43,931 bases of DNA from Accumulibacter sp031732815 (GCF_031732815.1 NZ_JAVMKF010000046.1:1-43931), one strand, 5' to 3'. Positions 26,122 to 34,926 are shown, numbered from the stretch's first letter. The notes: generated by a model not told the origin, from the sequence alone. Translations and numbers: made by a program.

Positions 26122-28104
26122 TCAGAAGTCGAACCGCCCGGCGACAAAGAAAGCGCGGCCGTCGGCTGGATAGTAGTAGGTATCGTTGTAGAAGCTGGAG
26201 TAACCGGCGAGCGGCGAATACTTCCGGTCGAGCGCGTTGAGCAGCCTGGCCGTAATCCGCCATGGCTTGACCACCCAGGCGGCCTGCAGATCGAGCGTCG
26301 TGTAGCCGGCCAGCATGCCGTGCGCGTTGTCGTAATCGCCGTTGTAGCGCCGGGCGCCGAGATGCCGGACGGCGGCCGAATAGGTTCCCGGCCGCCCACT
26401 GTCCCAGATCAGTTGCACGCCTGCCTGATGCCGTGCAACCAAGGGAATCGCGTTGCCCGCGTACGGCGCGCGACGCAGACGAGCATCGGTATACGCGTAC
26501 GATCCCTTCACCTGCAGCCCATCGAGGATCCGCCAGTCGGCCTCCAATTCCGCACCCTGGCGCCGGGTCGACGGCAGATTGACGTTCGCACCGAGGTTCC
26601 CGTCATAAGCGATCTCATCCGCCAGTTTCAGCCGGTAGAAGGAAGCCCGCAGATTCGCCGAGCCAAGCCGCAGACTGCCGCCGACTTCATTGATTCGCCC
26701 CTGCTGTGGCTTCAGGTCACCAACGAAGACAGGATTGAACGAGGCGTCGAGCCCGAAAAGTTCATCGAGGTTGGCAAAACGGAAAGTGCTGCCGGTCTTG
26801 GCGTAGACCTTCCAGGCGTCCTGCGCGTAGGCCAGACCGAGATCGGTCGCAGTGCGCGAACGGCTCGCCCTGCCCTTCATCGCCGGGCTGAAGAAAGCCG
26901 CGTAGGCATCCTGGCGCGCCTCCTGCGCCATGCGTTGCCGGCGAGCGCCGAGCGTCAGGCTGAGTTGCTCGGAGAGTCGGCTGACGTTCTGCAGGTAGAA
27001 GGCGGTGCTCGTCTGCTCGGCACCCTGATCGGCAAATCCCGTGTTATTCGAAGTTACTTCGCCATGGTAGTAGTCGAAACCGAAAACGGTTTCGCTGGGT
27101 ACCGCCGCCAGATCGTGGCGCCAGCGCAAACGCGGGGTAAACGACGTGGTGTCGCGCACACGGTCGCTCGCCGTTGCGCCAAACGACGAGACATAGCGCG
27201 CAACGAGTTGCTGATGATCGAAAGCGAGCTCCGCTTCGAGGGCAAGACGATCGCCGAGTTCGTATGACACGCCTGGACGCAGGCGATAACCGTTCCGCAC
27301 GCTGACGTTGTGCGGGCTGCGTGTGCTGCGCGGGTCGTTACGGTAGGCGGCACTGAAGACCGATCCCGGCTCGCCGGCCGACTCCTTGTAGGCGGCAAAG
27401 TCGGCAAACACCTGGCCACGCTCGAACTGCACGCCCACCCTCCCACTGGCAGTGCGCTGATCCTGCTGGCTGTTGTGCCGATAGCCAGCCGCCTCAGCCA
27501 GGTTAGCGACGAGATCGAAGTACACGCCATCCTTGCTGTTCGCCAGGCTGAGATCGGCCGCCCGGTAGCCGTAGCTGCCCACCTCGCCGACTGCGCTGGC
27601 AAGCGCGCGGCGGCCCTTGCGCGTGATGATGTTGATCACCCCGCCGGTGGCGCCGTCACCATAAAGGACGGTCCCCGAGCCGCGGATGATCTCGATCCGC
27701 TCGACGCTCTCCAGCGGAACGGCCGACCAGATGATGCTCCCCAGGTCAGCCGGATTGAGCCGCAAACCGTCGAGAAGAATCAAGGTGTTGCTGGTCGCAG
27801 TCGAACCAAAGCCGCGAAGGTCGACGAGCGCGTCGCGACCCATCGCCCCGCCCAGCTGACGCACGTCGATGCCGGCGTGCGTGCGCAGAACGTCCGGCAG
27901 GTTCTGCGTCGGCATGTTCCTGATGTCCTGTCGGCTGATGATGCTGATGTTCGCAGCGATGCGCGGATCCGCCTCGCTGAAGCGCGTCGCGGTAACGACG
28001 ACGGGTTCGAGTTCCTGCTCGGCAGCGGCCAGGCTGCTCGACGATACGGCGCCCGACAAAACGAGCAAGGCAGCCGACGCTGCACACGATCCTTTCGGAT
28101 GCAT
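26122..28104 (-). CDS. btuB: BtuB-type TonB-dependent vitamin B12 receptor
   Basis: A 660-aa outer-membrane receptor. The ATG at 28104 follows AGGGAGAAACCATC and opens a signal peptide (CAASAALLVLSGAVSSSSLA-AA). The open frame continues upstream, but only through the riboswitch. The TonB box (EPVVVTATRFSE) is followed by the plug (ISIISRQDIRNMP, RGFGSTATSNTLILLDGLRL, IEIIRGSGTVLYGDGATGGV) and a barrel ending in FVAGRFDF. The cobalamin riboswitch directly upstream supports B12 or a corrinoid as ligand. It is the first gene of a btuB-btuC-btuD operon with 3- and 4-bp gaps. Confidence 0.9.
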   Translation of the reverse strand: MHPKGSCAASAALLVLSGAVSSSSLAAAEQELEPVVVTATRFSEADPRIAANISIISRQDIRNMPTQNLPDVLRTHAGIDVRQLGGAMGRDALVDLRGFGSTATSNTLILLDGLRLNPADLGSIIWSAVPLESVERIEIIRGSGTVLYGDGATGGVINIITRKGRRALASAVGEVGSYGYRAADLSLANSKDGVYFDLVANLAEAAGYRHNSQQDQRTASGRVGVQFERGQVFADFAAYKESAGEPGSVFSAAYRNDPRSTRSPHNVSVRNGYRLRPGVSYELGDRLALEAELAFDHQQLVARYVSSFGATASDRVRDTTSFTPRLRWRHDLAAVPSETVFGFDYYHGEVTSNNTGFADQGAEQTSTAFYLQNVSRLSEQLSLTLGARRQRMAQEARQDAYAAFFSPAMKGRASRSRTATDLGLAYAQDAWKVYAKTGSTFRFANLDELFGLDASFNPVFVGDLKPQQGRINEVGGSLRLGSANLRASFYRLKLADEIAYDGNLGANVNLPSTRRQGAELEADWRILDGLQVKGSYAYTDARLRRAPYAGNAIPLVARHQAGVQLIWDSGRPGTYSAAVRHLGARRYNGDYDNAHGMLAGYTTLDLQAAWVVKPWRITARLLNALDRKYSPLAGYSSFYNDTYYYPADGRAFFVAGRFDF

Positions 28105-28184
28105 GATGGTTTCTCCCTGTTGCCGACGAGCGTCCCCGCAAGCCGGCGAGCCTAATACGTGAAAATGTTCAGGGAAAACGATGA

Positions 28185-28462
28185 ACGGCAGACTTGCTTG
28201 CCCGCGCACTCGGTGCCCGCCTCCCCGCGACACTTCCGTCCCAGTTGCGCGAAGGCCGGTATCCGGGCTCGCAAGTCTTGATCTGTCGCCTTCCCAGGTT
28301 TTCGCCCAGTGGCTTATCGACAGACCCACACTCGCTGACCGTTGCGGGGGCAGCACAGGCATAGTGTTGCTGGAACACGCACCTGTTTCCCGTTTAACCG
28401 CGGCAGAGAACCTGCGTTGCGGCACCTTGCACAAATCTTCTTTGCCTGGCAACCCAGGCGAA
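28185..28462 (-). ncRNA. Cobalamin (AdoCbl) riboswitch controlling btuBCD
   Basis: On the minus strand the class hallmarks appear in order: TTAAACGGGAAACAGGTGC, CTGCCCCCGCAACGGT (28338-28352 region), AAGCCACTGGG, and the B12 box AGCCCGGATACCGGCC (28254-28269). They lie between a TATAAT box and the receptor start, so B12 binding would shut down the operon. Ends are approximate. No clear terminator hairpin with a U-run is seen before the ATG, so control of translation start is the likelier mode. Confidence 0.93.
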
Positions 28463-28469
28463 AGGCGAT

Positions 28470-28475
28470 ATTATA
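28470..28475 (-). promoter_or_regulatory. -10 box TATAAT of the btu operon
   Basis: A perfect TATAAT on the minus strand lies 12-15 bp upstream of the riboswitch start. No good -35 is present at 16-18 bp (CGATCA-like). A transcript start near 28463 agrees with the riboswitch position. Confidence 0.55.
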
Positions 28476-28560
28476 GCGCATTCGCCGGACACTGATCGGC
28501 AACGGTGTCGGGCAGCCGTCCGCGGCAGCACAGATCACCTTGACAAGCAACGCTTAAGCC

Positions 28561-28590
28561 TTGACCAGATGTGCTTCTTGAATCTATAGT
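28561..28590 (+). promoter_or_regulatory. Sigma-70 promoter for the zapB-like gene
   Basis: TTGACC (28561-28566) and TATAGT (28585-28590), each one mismatch from consensus, are 18 bp apart. The expected start point (about 28597) coincides with the ATG at 28598. Confidence 0.55.
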
Positions 28591-28597
28591 CTGCTCC

Positions 28598-28798
28598 ATG
28601 CTGAACGAACTCCTTGCGCTCGAAAACCGTGTCACTGAAGTGGTTGCGCTGTGCCACGCCCTGCGCGCCGAGAATGACGGACTGAAAGACCAGCTTGCGG
28701 CGGCCCGGGCGGAGAAGCACCAACTTGTCGAGCGCATGGGGGAAGCGCGCTCACGTCTGGAACGTATCACCGCACAGCTTCCCGAAGCCAAGACCTGA
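28598..28798 (+). CDS. ZapB-like small coiled-coil protein (TIGR02449 type)
   Basis: A 66-aa protein that is almost entirely a predicted coiled coil (LLALENRVTEVVALCHALRA, heptads to the end). Small proteins of this kind lie directly before zapA in many beta- and gammaproteobacteria and are annotated as ZapB-like or TIGR02449. A role in Z-ring organisation is inferred from that context. The ATG at 28598 is preferred to a GTG at 28571 because the latter lies inside the promoter. There is no Shine-Dalgarno before the ATG, and the predicted transcript start is at the ATG, so the mRNA may be leaderless. Confidence 0.8.
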   Translation: MLNELLALENRVTEVVALCHALRAENDGLKDQLAAARAEKHQLVERMGEARSRLERITAQLPEAKT

Positions 28799-28812
28799 AG
28801 CGCGTCCCAACG

Positions 28813-29157
28813 ATGCCCAACGAAACCGCCATTCTCGACGCCTTTCTCGATATCACTCTTCTTGGCAAGGAGTACCGGGTCGCCTGCCCGCCCGAACAGC
28901 ACGCTGCCTTGCTCAACGCAGCCGCCTTTCTCAACGGCCGGATGCGCGAGATCGCTGAAAAGACGAAGAGCAATCTTGCCGAGCGCATCGCCGTGATGGC
29001 AGCGTTGAATATCGCCCACGAGCACCTCTCAGGGCATCAACCGCGCCCGGCGGCTGATCAAAAAATTGAATCTGAAATAACGCTGGACTTGGCTGACGTT
29101 AGGCGTAGAATTTCCTGCATGGAGGTTGAACTGGCGAAGGCGCTCAAGGCGCCCTAG
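28813..29157 (+). CDS. zapA: Cell division protein ZapA
   Basis: A 114-aa cytoplasmic protein that cross-links FtsZ filaments. The N-terminal globular part (ILDAFLDITLLGKEYRVACP, LLNAAAFLNGRMREI, ERIAVMAALNIAHEHL) matches ZapA closely, and a coiled coil ends the protein (LADVRRRISCMEVELAKALK). It is 14 bp after the zapB-like gene and just before the 6S RNA gene, the common gene order around zapA. Confidence 0.92.
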   Translation: MPNETAILDAFLDITLLGKEYRVACPPEQHAALLNAAAFLNGRMREIAEKTKSNLAERIAVMAALNIAHEHLSGHQPRPAADQKIESEITLDLADVRRRISCMEVELAKALKAP

Positions 29158-29169
29158 CGGTGGATGAGA

Positions 29170-29362
29170 GCCTCCGGCGGAGTTCCCTGCGGTGCTTGTC
29201 AAGGTCATAGATTCCTTGAACCAATGCAAATTGGCATCGGTTGCAGACCCTAGAAACCGCTGTTGTGTGTGCCCCATGTCGGGTATGCCTGATGCGGAAG
29301 GAAAGTGACCTATCTGAACCCAGGTTCAGGATGCCGGCCTGACGGCACTCGCGGGGACAACC
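29170..29362 (+). ncRNA. ssrS: 6S RNA
   Basis: It lies in the conserved position after zapA. The two ends pair as a long closing stem: TCCCTGCGGTGC near 29184-29195 with GGCACTCGCGGGGA near 29344-29357, and GTCA near 29198 with TGAC near 29339. A large internal bubble lies between, as in the open-complex mimic of 6S RNA. It is followed at once by an intrinsic terminator. Exact ends are not determined. 6S RNA binds sigma-70 RNA polymerase. Confidence 0.8.
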
Positions 29363-29396
29363 AAAAAACGCGGAACTCGGTTCCGCGTTTTTTTTT
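29363..29396 (+). terminator. Strong intrinsic terminator after 6S RNA
   Basis: Stem CGCGGAAC (29369-29376), loop TCG, stem GTTCCGCG (29380-29387), then nine T. Six A precede the stem, so it could also work in the other direction. It isolates the zapA/ssrS unit from the nap operon. Confidence 0.92.
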
Positions 29397-29523
29397 CGCC
29401 TGGCGAAAGGCTTTCGCCGACGACCGCCGAGCACCGCCGAGCGCACGCCGACACACCGCCATGGCAAGGTCTACGCAAGCTCCTGAGCAACGCCGGCCGA
29501 CCCCCAACCGGTTTTTGCAAAGA

Positions 29524-29537
29524 TTGATTCGCATCAA
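29524..29537 (+). promoter_or_regulatory. FNR/ANR-type anaerobic activator box upstream of nap
   Basis: TTGAT-TCGC-ATCAA is a perfect match to the FNR consensus (TTGAT-N4-ATCAA). It is centred about 41.5 bp before the start point expected from the -10 at 29560-29565, which is class II activator geometry. Confidence 0.85.
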
Positions 29538-29559
29538 AAAAAACCGGCTGCGACTCCCT

Positions 29560-29565
29560 TAGAGT
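29560..29565 (+). promoter_or_regulatory. -10 box (TAGAGT) of the nap operon
   Basis: TAGAGT lies at the distance from the FNR box expected for a class II FNR promoter. The predicted start is near 29572, leaving a leader of about 80 nt before napD. Confidence 0.55.
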
Positions 29566-29653
29566 GGCTACCTGACGCAGGTTGGCCACAGGCGCCTGCA
29601 GCGTTTGCCGCCAACACGGGCTGTCAGTTTGCGCACAGGAGTCTCGCGGGTTG

Positions 29654-29902
29654 ATGAACATCTCCAGCGTGCTGGTCAACGCCCAGCCTCAGGCCGTGCA
29701 CGAGGTGCAGCGCCGGCTGTTGGCCCTGCCCGGCATCGAGATCCATGTCGTCACCCAAGATGGCCGGCTGATCGTGACGATCGAAGCCGAATCCGCGCAA
29801 GCTGCCGCCGACACCTTCTCCCAGATCAACCAGCAGCCGGGTGTGCTCTCGGCGTCAATGGTCTATCACCAGTTCGAATCCGATCCCGACAAGGAAGCAT
29901 GA
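29654..29902 (+). CDS. napD: NapD, chaperone for periplasmic nitrate reductase
   Basis: An 82-aa cytoplasmic protein that binds the twin-arginine signal of NapA and guides its maturation. It has a ferredoxin-like small fold: MNISSVLVNAQPQAVHEVQR, LPGIEIHVVTQDGRLIVTIE and VLSASMVYHQFE are typical of NapD. The ATG at 29654 is chosen because MNISSVLV matches the family start. AGGAG lies about 13 nt upstream. napA starts 1 bp after its stop. Confidence 0.93.
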   Translation: MNISSVLVNAQPQAVHEVQRRLLALPGIEIHVVTQDGRLIVTIEAESAQAAADTFSQINQQPGVLSASMVYHQFESDPDKEA

Positions 29903-29903
29903 A

Positions 29904-32429
29904 ATGAAAGTAACTTTGACACGTCGTGACTTCATCAAGAGCAATGCTGTTGCCGCCGCCGCCAGCGTAGCCGGAATCAGCCTGCCCGGCGTCGCTTCGG
30001 CTGCCGCCGCGACGAATGACGGAGTACGCTGGGACAAGGGCGCCTGTCGCTACTGCGGAACCGGCTGCGGCGTGCTCGTGGGAACGAAGGACGGGCGCAT
30101 CGTCGCTACCCAGGGCGATCCTGATGCTCCAGTCAACCGTGGCCTGAACTGCATCAAGGGCTATTTCCTGTCGAAGATACAGTATGGTAAGGACCGCCTG
30201 ACGACCCCCCTGCTGCGCATGAAGGATGGCAAGTTCGACAAGAACGGTGAGTTCGCGCCGGTCTCCTGGGAGCAGGCCTTCGACCTCATGGCCGAAAAGT
30301 GCAAGGCTGCTTTGAAGAAGGGCGGGCCGCGCAACATCGCCATGTTTGGTTCCGGCCAATGGACGATCTGGGAAGGTTACGCCGCCGCCAAACTGATGAA
30401 GGCTGGCTTCCTGAGCAACAACCTGGACCCGAATGCCCGTCACTGCATGGCCTCCGCCGTCGCCGGCTTCATGCGCACCTTCGGTATCGACGAACCGATG
30501 GGGTGCTACGACGACATCGAACACGCGGATGTTTTCGTACTATGGGGCTCAAACATGGCCGAGATGCACCCGATCCTGTGGTCACGCGTCACCGACCGGC
30601 GACTGACCGGCAAGAACGTCCGCATCCACGTGCTCTCGACATTTTCCCACCGGTCCACCGAACTCGCTGATAGCGAGTTGATCTTCAAGCCCCAGAGCGA
30701 CCTTGCGATCCTCAACTACATCTGCCATTACATCATTCAGAACAACGCGGTCAATCAGGAGTTTGTCGCGCGTAACGTGAACTTCAAGCGCGGCGTGACC
30801 GACATCGGCTACGGCTTGCGCGCCAACCATCCGCTCGAAAAGCTGGCCATGAACAATGGCTACCCGGGCGAGGACGGCAAACCGCGCGGCAATCCGGCCG
30901 GCGCCAGTCCGATGAGCTTCGACGAGTTCAAGGCCTTCGTCGCCGAATACACGCTCGAGAAGACACACGAGATTTCCGGCGTGCCGAAGGAAAAGCTGGA
31001 AGCACTGGCCAAAGCCTACGCCGATCCCAAGCTCAAGGTGACCTCGTTCTGGACGATGGGTTTCAATCAGCACACGCGCGGCACCTGGGTCAACAACATG
31101 ATCTACAACGTCCACCTGCTGGTCGGCAAGATCTCCGAACCGGGCAACAGTCCGTTTTCGCTGACCGGTCAGCCGTCCGCCTGTGGCACAGCGCGCGAGG
31201 TCGGCACCTTCGCCCATCGCCTGCCGGCCGACATGCTGGTCACCAATCCAAAGCATCGCGAGATTTCCGAGAAGCTGTGGAAGCTACCCGCGGGCATCCT
31301 GCCCGACTGGATCGGCGCCCACGCCGTCGCTCAGAGCCGGCTGCTGAAGGACGGCAAGATCAACTTCTACTGGACGACAACGACCAACAACATGCAGGCC
31401 GGGCCCAACGTCAACGATGAGATCTTCCCCGGCTGGCGCAACCCGGACAACTTCGTCGTAGTGTCGGACGCGTACCCGACGGTTTCGGCAATGTCCGCCG
31501 ATCTGATCCTGCCGGCTGCGATGTGGATGGAAAAGGAAGGCGCCTTCGGCAACGCCGAGCGGCGCACGCAATTCTGGCGTCAGCAGGTAAAAGCCCCCGG
31601 ACAAGCGCGCTCGGACCTCTGGCAATACGTCGAATTCGCCAAGCGTTTCAAGACCGATGAGGTGTGGCCAGCCGCCTTGCTCGAGAAAAATCCCGAGTAC
31701 CGAGGGAAAACTTTGTACGACGTCCTGTTCGCCAACGGCCAGGTCAACAAGTTCCCGCTCGCCCAGACGTATCAGGGCTTCGACAACGACGAGTCGAAAG
31801 CCTTCGGCTTCTACTTGCAGAAAGGCCTGTTCGAAGAGTACGCCGCCTTCGGTCGCGGCCACGCGCACGACCTGGCCAGTTTCGACACCTACCACAAGGC
31901 GCGCGGCCTGCGCTGGCCAGTGGTCGACGGCAAGGAAACCCTCTGGCGCTTCCGCGAGGGCTACGATCCCTACGTCAAAAAGGGTGAAGGCGTACGCTTC
32001 TACGGTCACCCGGACGGCAAGGCGGTAATCTTCGCTCTGCCCTATCAGCCAGCCGCCGAAATGCCCGACAAGGACTACGATCTCTGGCTGTGCACCGGAC
32101 GCGTGCTCGAGCACTGGCACACGGGTTCAATGACGCGACGAGTTCCGGAACTCTACAAGTCGATGCCAGACGCCTGGATCTACATGCATCCGGACGACGC
32201 CAGAAAGCGCGGCCTGCAGCGTGGCGATGTTGTGAAAACGGTCACCCGGCGCGGCGAAATCCAGTTGCGCGTCGAAACCCGCGGGCGCAACAAGCCGCCG
32301 GTCGGACTCGTCTTCGTTCCGTTCTTCGACGAGCACCGCCTGGTCAACAAGCTGACGCTCGATGCGACCTGCCCGATTTCCAAGGAAACCGACTTCAAAA
32401 AGTGCGCTTGCAAGGTGGTCAAGGCCTGA
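29904..32429 (+). CDS. napA: Periplasmic nitrate reductase, large catalytic subunit
   Basis: An 841-aa molybdopterin enzyme that reduces nitrate to nitrite in the periplasm. A Tat signal opens the protein (TRRDFIKSNAVAAAASVAGI). The [4Fe-4S] cluster motif is C48-x2-C51-x3-C55-x27-C83 (CRYCGTGCGVLVG, NCIKG). The Mo-coordinating Cys181 is in NARHCMASAV. The length and the C-terminal molybdopterin-binding part (LWLCTGRVLEHWHTGSMTRR, PVGLVFVPFFDE) fit NapA. It lies between napD and napG in an FNR-controlled cluster. Confidence 0.97.
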   Translation: MKVTLTRRDFIKSNAVAAAASVAGISLPGVASAAAATNDGVRWDKGACRYCGTGCGVLVGTKDGRIVATQGDPDAPVNRGLNCIKGYFLSKIQYGKDRLTTPLLRMKDGKFDKNGEFAPVSWEQAFDLMAEKCKAALKKGGPRNIAMFGSGQWTIWEGYAAAKLMKAGFLSNNLDPNARHCMASAVAGFMRTFGIDEPMGCYDDIEHADVFVLWGSNMAEMHPILWSRVTDRRLTGKNVRIHVLSTFSHRSTELADSELIFKPQSDLAILNYICHYIIQNNAVNQEFVARNVNFKRGVTDIGYGLRANHPLEKLAMNNGYPGEDGKPRGNPAGASPMSFDEFKAFVAEYTLEKTHEISGVPKEKLEALAKAYADPKLKVTSFWTMGFNQHTRGTWVNNMIYNVHLLVGKISEPGNSPFSLTGQPSACGTAREVGTFAHRLPADMLVTNPKHREISEKLWKLPAGILPDWIGAHAVAQSRLLKDGKINFYWTTTTNNMQAGPNVNDEIFPGWRNPDNFVVVSDAYPTVSAMSADLILPAAMWMEKEGAFGNAERRTQFWRQQVKAPGQARSDLWQYVEFAKRFKTDEVWPAALLEKNPEYRGKTLYDVLFANGQVNKFPLAQTYQGFDNDESKAFGFYLQKGLFEEYAAFGRGHAHDLASFDTYHKARGLRWPVVDGKETLWRFREGYDPYVKKGEGVRFYGHPDGKAVIFALPYQPAAEMPDKDYDLWLCTGRVLEHWHTGSMTRRVPELYKSMPDAWIYMHPDDARKRGLQRGDVVKTVTRRGEIQLRVETRGRNKPPVGLVFVPFFDEHRLVNKLTLDATCPISKETDFKKCACKVVKA

Positions 32430-32549
32430 TCCGGGATAAGCTCGCGGGCAGCCTGGCAATACGCCGTAGCCGGCGGGCACGCCGCGCGGCGCTCGTCGGC
32501 GGTCCGCGAACCGATCCCAGCTTTCCGACCTGCCTGATTGTCAGCCAAC

Positions 32550-33509
32550 ATGCCCAAGGAAGCCAAGGCCACGCGCCAGCCACCGGCGATCAGCGCCGCA
32601 ATGCCGACCGCCGCGCGCCGGCAGTTCCTGAACGATTCGGCGCGGCTGTTTTGCGGCGTCGGGCTGCTTGGCGTCGCCCTTGCCCTCCATGGCAAACAGG
32701 CGAAAGCCCTGCCCCCGCTGGCCATCCGCCCACCCGGTGCGCAGCCGGAAGATCGCTTCCTCGGCGCGTGCATACGCTGCGGCATGTGTGTGCGCGCTTG
32801 CCCCTACGACATCCTGACGCTGGCCCGGCCGGAAACGCCGGTGGCCGCGGGTACGCCGTACTTCACGGCGCGCAGTGGACCATGCGAGATGTGCGAGGAC
32901 ATCCCCTGTGTCAAGGCCTGTCCGACCGGTGCCCTCGAGCACTCGCTGACCGACATCAACCGCGCGCGCATGGGCCTCGCCGTCCTCGCCGACCAGGAAA
33001 CCTGCCTGAACTTTCTCGGCATGCGCTGCGACGTCTGTTACCGCGTCTGCCCGCTGATCGACCAGGCGATCACACTTGAACTGCGCCCAAACACGCGCAC
33101 CGGGCGGCATGCGATGTTCATTCCGACCGTGCACTCCGAACATTGCACCGGCTGCGGCAAGTGCGAGAAAGCCTGCGTCACCGAAGAGGCCTCGATCCGC
33201 GTCCTGCCGATCAAGCTGGCCAAGGGCTCGCTGGGCGAACACTATCGTCTGGGCTGGCAGGAAAAGGCGAAAGCCGGTGACCGTTCGCTGGTCGAGGACA
33301 AAGGTCTCGTCGATCTGCCCGACCGCCTGCCCGAAGGAACGAAACTCGAAGGCCACTTCGATCCAGGCAGCGAGCGAACGCCCGCGATGAACCCTGGGCA
33401 CGGCCCGGCAGTGCCCAGACTGCCTCCCGGCCTGGGCGATCAGCTTGGCGCGCCGCCCGGTGCGGCAGGCCTGGTACCGCGGCGAACGGCCGACGAGCCT
33501 GCACGATGA
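32550..33509 (+). CDS. napG: NapG, iron-sulfur electron-transfer protein of the Nap system
   Basis: About 319 aa. A twin-arginine signal (AARRQFLNDSARLFCGVGLL) exports the protein. Four Cys groups hold [4Fe-4S] clusters (CIRCGMCVRACPYD; CEMCEDIPCVKACPTGALEH; CDVCYRVCPLIDQ; CTGCGKCEKACVTEEA). With NapH it passes electrons from quinol towards NapB/NapA. The start is uncertain: TTG 32538, ATG 32550 and ATG 32601 are all in frame and none has a strong ribosome site. The one at 32601 would put the Arg pair close to the N-terminus, as in most Tat signals. The last bases overlap napH (ATGA). About 40 C-terminal residues rich in Pro and Gly look unconserved. Confidence 0.92.
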   Translation: MPKEAKATRQPPAISAAMPTAARRQFLNDSARLFCGVGLLGVALALHGKQAKALPPLAIRPPGAQPEDRFLGACIRCGMCVRACPYDILTLARPETPVAAGTPYFTARSGPCEMCEDIPCVKACPTGALEHSLTDINRARMGLAVLADQETCLNFLGMRCDVCYRVCPLIDQAITLELRPNTRTGRHAMFIPTVHSEHCTGCGKCEKACVTEEASIRVLPIKLAKGSLGEHYRLGWQEKAKAGDRSLVEDKGLVDLPDRLPEGTKLEGHFDPGSERTPAMNPGHGPAVPRLPPGLGDQLGAPPGAAGLVPRRTADEPAR

Positions 33510-34408
33510 GTCGTCGATCGCCAGGCGCCGAAGCCGTCAACACAAAAGGCTGGTTCGCCGCGCACAAGTGGTTGCTTGCTCGGCGCATCAGCCAGTGCGT
33601 CATCCTGTGCCTCTTCCTGCTCGGCCCGCTCGCCGGCTGGTGGATTGTCAAAGGCAACCTGGCCTACAGCCTGACCCTCGACACGCTGCCACTGACCGAC
33701 CCGTTCATCCTGATGCAGTCACTGATCGCCGGGCACCGGCCGGAAAACCTGGCGCTGCTCGGCGTCGCCATCACGCTCGTCTTCTACTTCCTGGTTGGTG
33801 GCCGGGCGTACTGCGCCTGGGTCTGCCCGCTCAACCCGCTGACTGACCTTGCCGCCTGGCTGCGCCGCCGTCTTCAGATCAGGGGCAGCACGCATCTTGC
33901 GCGCGCCACCCGCTACTGGATCCTGGCAATGGCGTTCGTCCTTGCCGCGGCTACCGGCACCCTCGTCTGGGAACTGGTGAATCCCGTTTCCTTCCTGCAA
34001 CGTGCACTGGTTTTCGGTTTTGGCGCGGCGTGGACGATCATTCTCGCCGTCTTCCTGTTCGACCTTTTCGTCATGAGCCGCGGCTGGTGCGGGCACATCT
34101 GCCCGGTCGGCGCTTTCTACAGCCTGCTCGCGCGCTGGAGTCCGCTGCGCATTCGCGCCGACAAGCGCGCAGCCTGCAACGACTGCCTGGACTGTTTCGA
34201 GGTCTGCCCGGAACCGCAGGTCATTCGACCTGCCCTGAAGGGAGCCGAGCAGGGCATCGGCCCGGTCATTCTGGCCGCCAACTGCACCAACTGCGGACGC
34301 TGCATCGACGTCTGCTCGCAAGACGTCTTCACCTTCGGCCTGCGCTTCGCCCGCCCACCCGGCGATGGCGCAGCGACCGAGCGAACGCCGGTGACGCGCA
34401 ACGAGTGA
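33506..34408 (+). CDS. napH: NapH, membrane quinol-oxidising iron-sulfur protein
   Basis: A 300-aa inner-membrane protein with four hydrophobic segments (about 25-47, 77-97, 130-150, 165-190). It carries the paired Cys motifs CAWVCPLNPLTD and GWCGHICPVGAFY after membrane segments, then two cytoplasmic [4Fe-4S] ferredoxin motifs (CNDCLDCFEVCPEP; CTNCGRCIDVCSQD). It starts 4 bp inside the napG end, so translation is coupled. In organisms without NapC the NapGH pair is the quinol-oxidising entry, and no napC is present here. Confidence 0.94.
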   Translation: MSRRSPGAEAVNTKGWFAAHKWLLARRISQCVILCLFLLGPLAGWWIVKGNLAYSLTLDTLPLTDPFILMQSLIAGHRPENLALLGVAITLVFYFLVGGRAYCAWVCPLNPLTDLAAWLRRRLQIRGSTHLARATRYWILAMAFVLAAATGTLVWELVNPVSFLQRALVFGFGAAWTIILAVFLFDLFVMSRGWCGHICPVGAFYSLLARWSPLRIRADKRAACNDCLDCFEVCPEPQVIRPALKGAEQGIGPVILAANCTNCGRCIDVCSQDVFTFGLRFARPPGDGAATERTPVTRNE

Positions 34409-34458
34409 GGCATCGCGCAACACTGAAACCATTCTTTGACCTGGAGGGAGCGCCAACC

Positions 34459-34926
34459 ATGTACAAAACCCTGAAATTGATCGCCGCGCTCGCAGCGACT
34501 TGCCTGAGCGCGCTGGCGTTTGCCGACGACGGTGCCCGGTCGATGCGCGGCGTCGACGTCGCAGCGCCTGATCAGGCACCGGAGATCAAACCCTACGTCG
34601 GCAAGCGCCCAGGAACCGAGGCGCCGGTTGCCCGCACCTTCAGTACGCAACCGCCGGTCATCCCGCATGCCGTCGAGAACTTCGACGAAATCAACCTGGA
34701 AGGCAACCAGTGCATGGATTGTCACTCGGCCGCGAACTACAAGAAGAAGAAGGCGCCGCAGATCGGTGTCAGCCACTTCGTCGACCGCGAGGGCAAGAAG
34801 CACGCCGAAGCGACTGGCGGCCGCTACAACTGCGTTCAATGCCACGTGCCGCAGATCGACGCACCGCCGCTGGTCGACAACACCTTCAAGGGCGATGCCG
34901 TCAAGAAACCGGTCAAGAGGAACTGA
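34459..34926 (+). CDS. napB: NapB, diheme cytochrome c subunit of nitrate reductase
   Basis: A 155-aa periplasmic protein with a Sec signal (KLIAALAATCLSALAFA-DD). Two heme-binding CxxCH motifs are present (CMDCH and CVQCH), with the NapB pattern RTFSTQPPVIPHAVENFDEI before the first. It starts at an ATG after GGAGGGAGCGCC and ends the nap cluster. The next gene is on the opposite strand. Confidence 0.95.
   Translation: MYKTLKLIAALAATCLSALAFADDGARSMRGVDVAAPDQAPEIKPYVGKRPGTEAPVARTFSTQPPVIPHAVENFDEINLEGNQCMDCHSAANYKKKKAPQIGVSHFVDREGKKHAEATGGRYNCVQCHVPQIDAPPLVDNTFKGDAVKKPVKRN

Noticed and set aside
28105..28452. N-terminal extension of the btuB frame
   Set aside because: It runs through the riboswitch, and the signal peptide begins at 28104.
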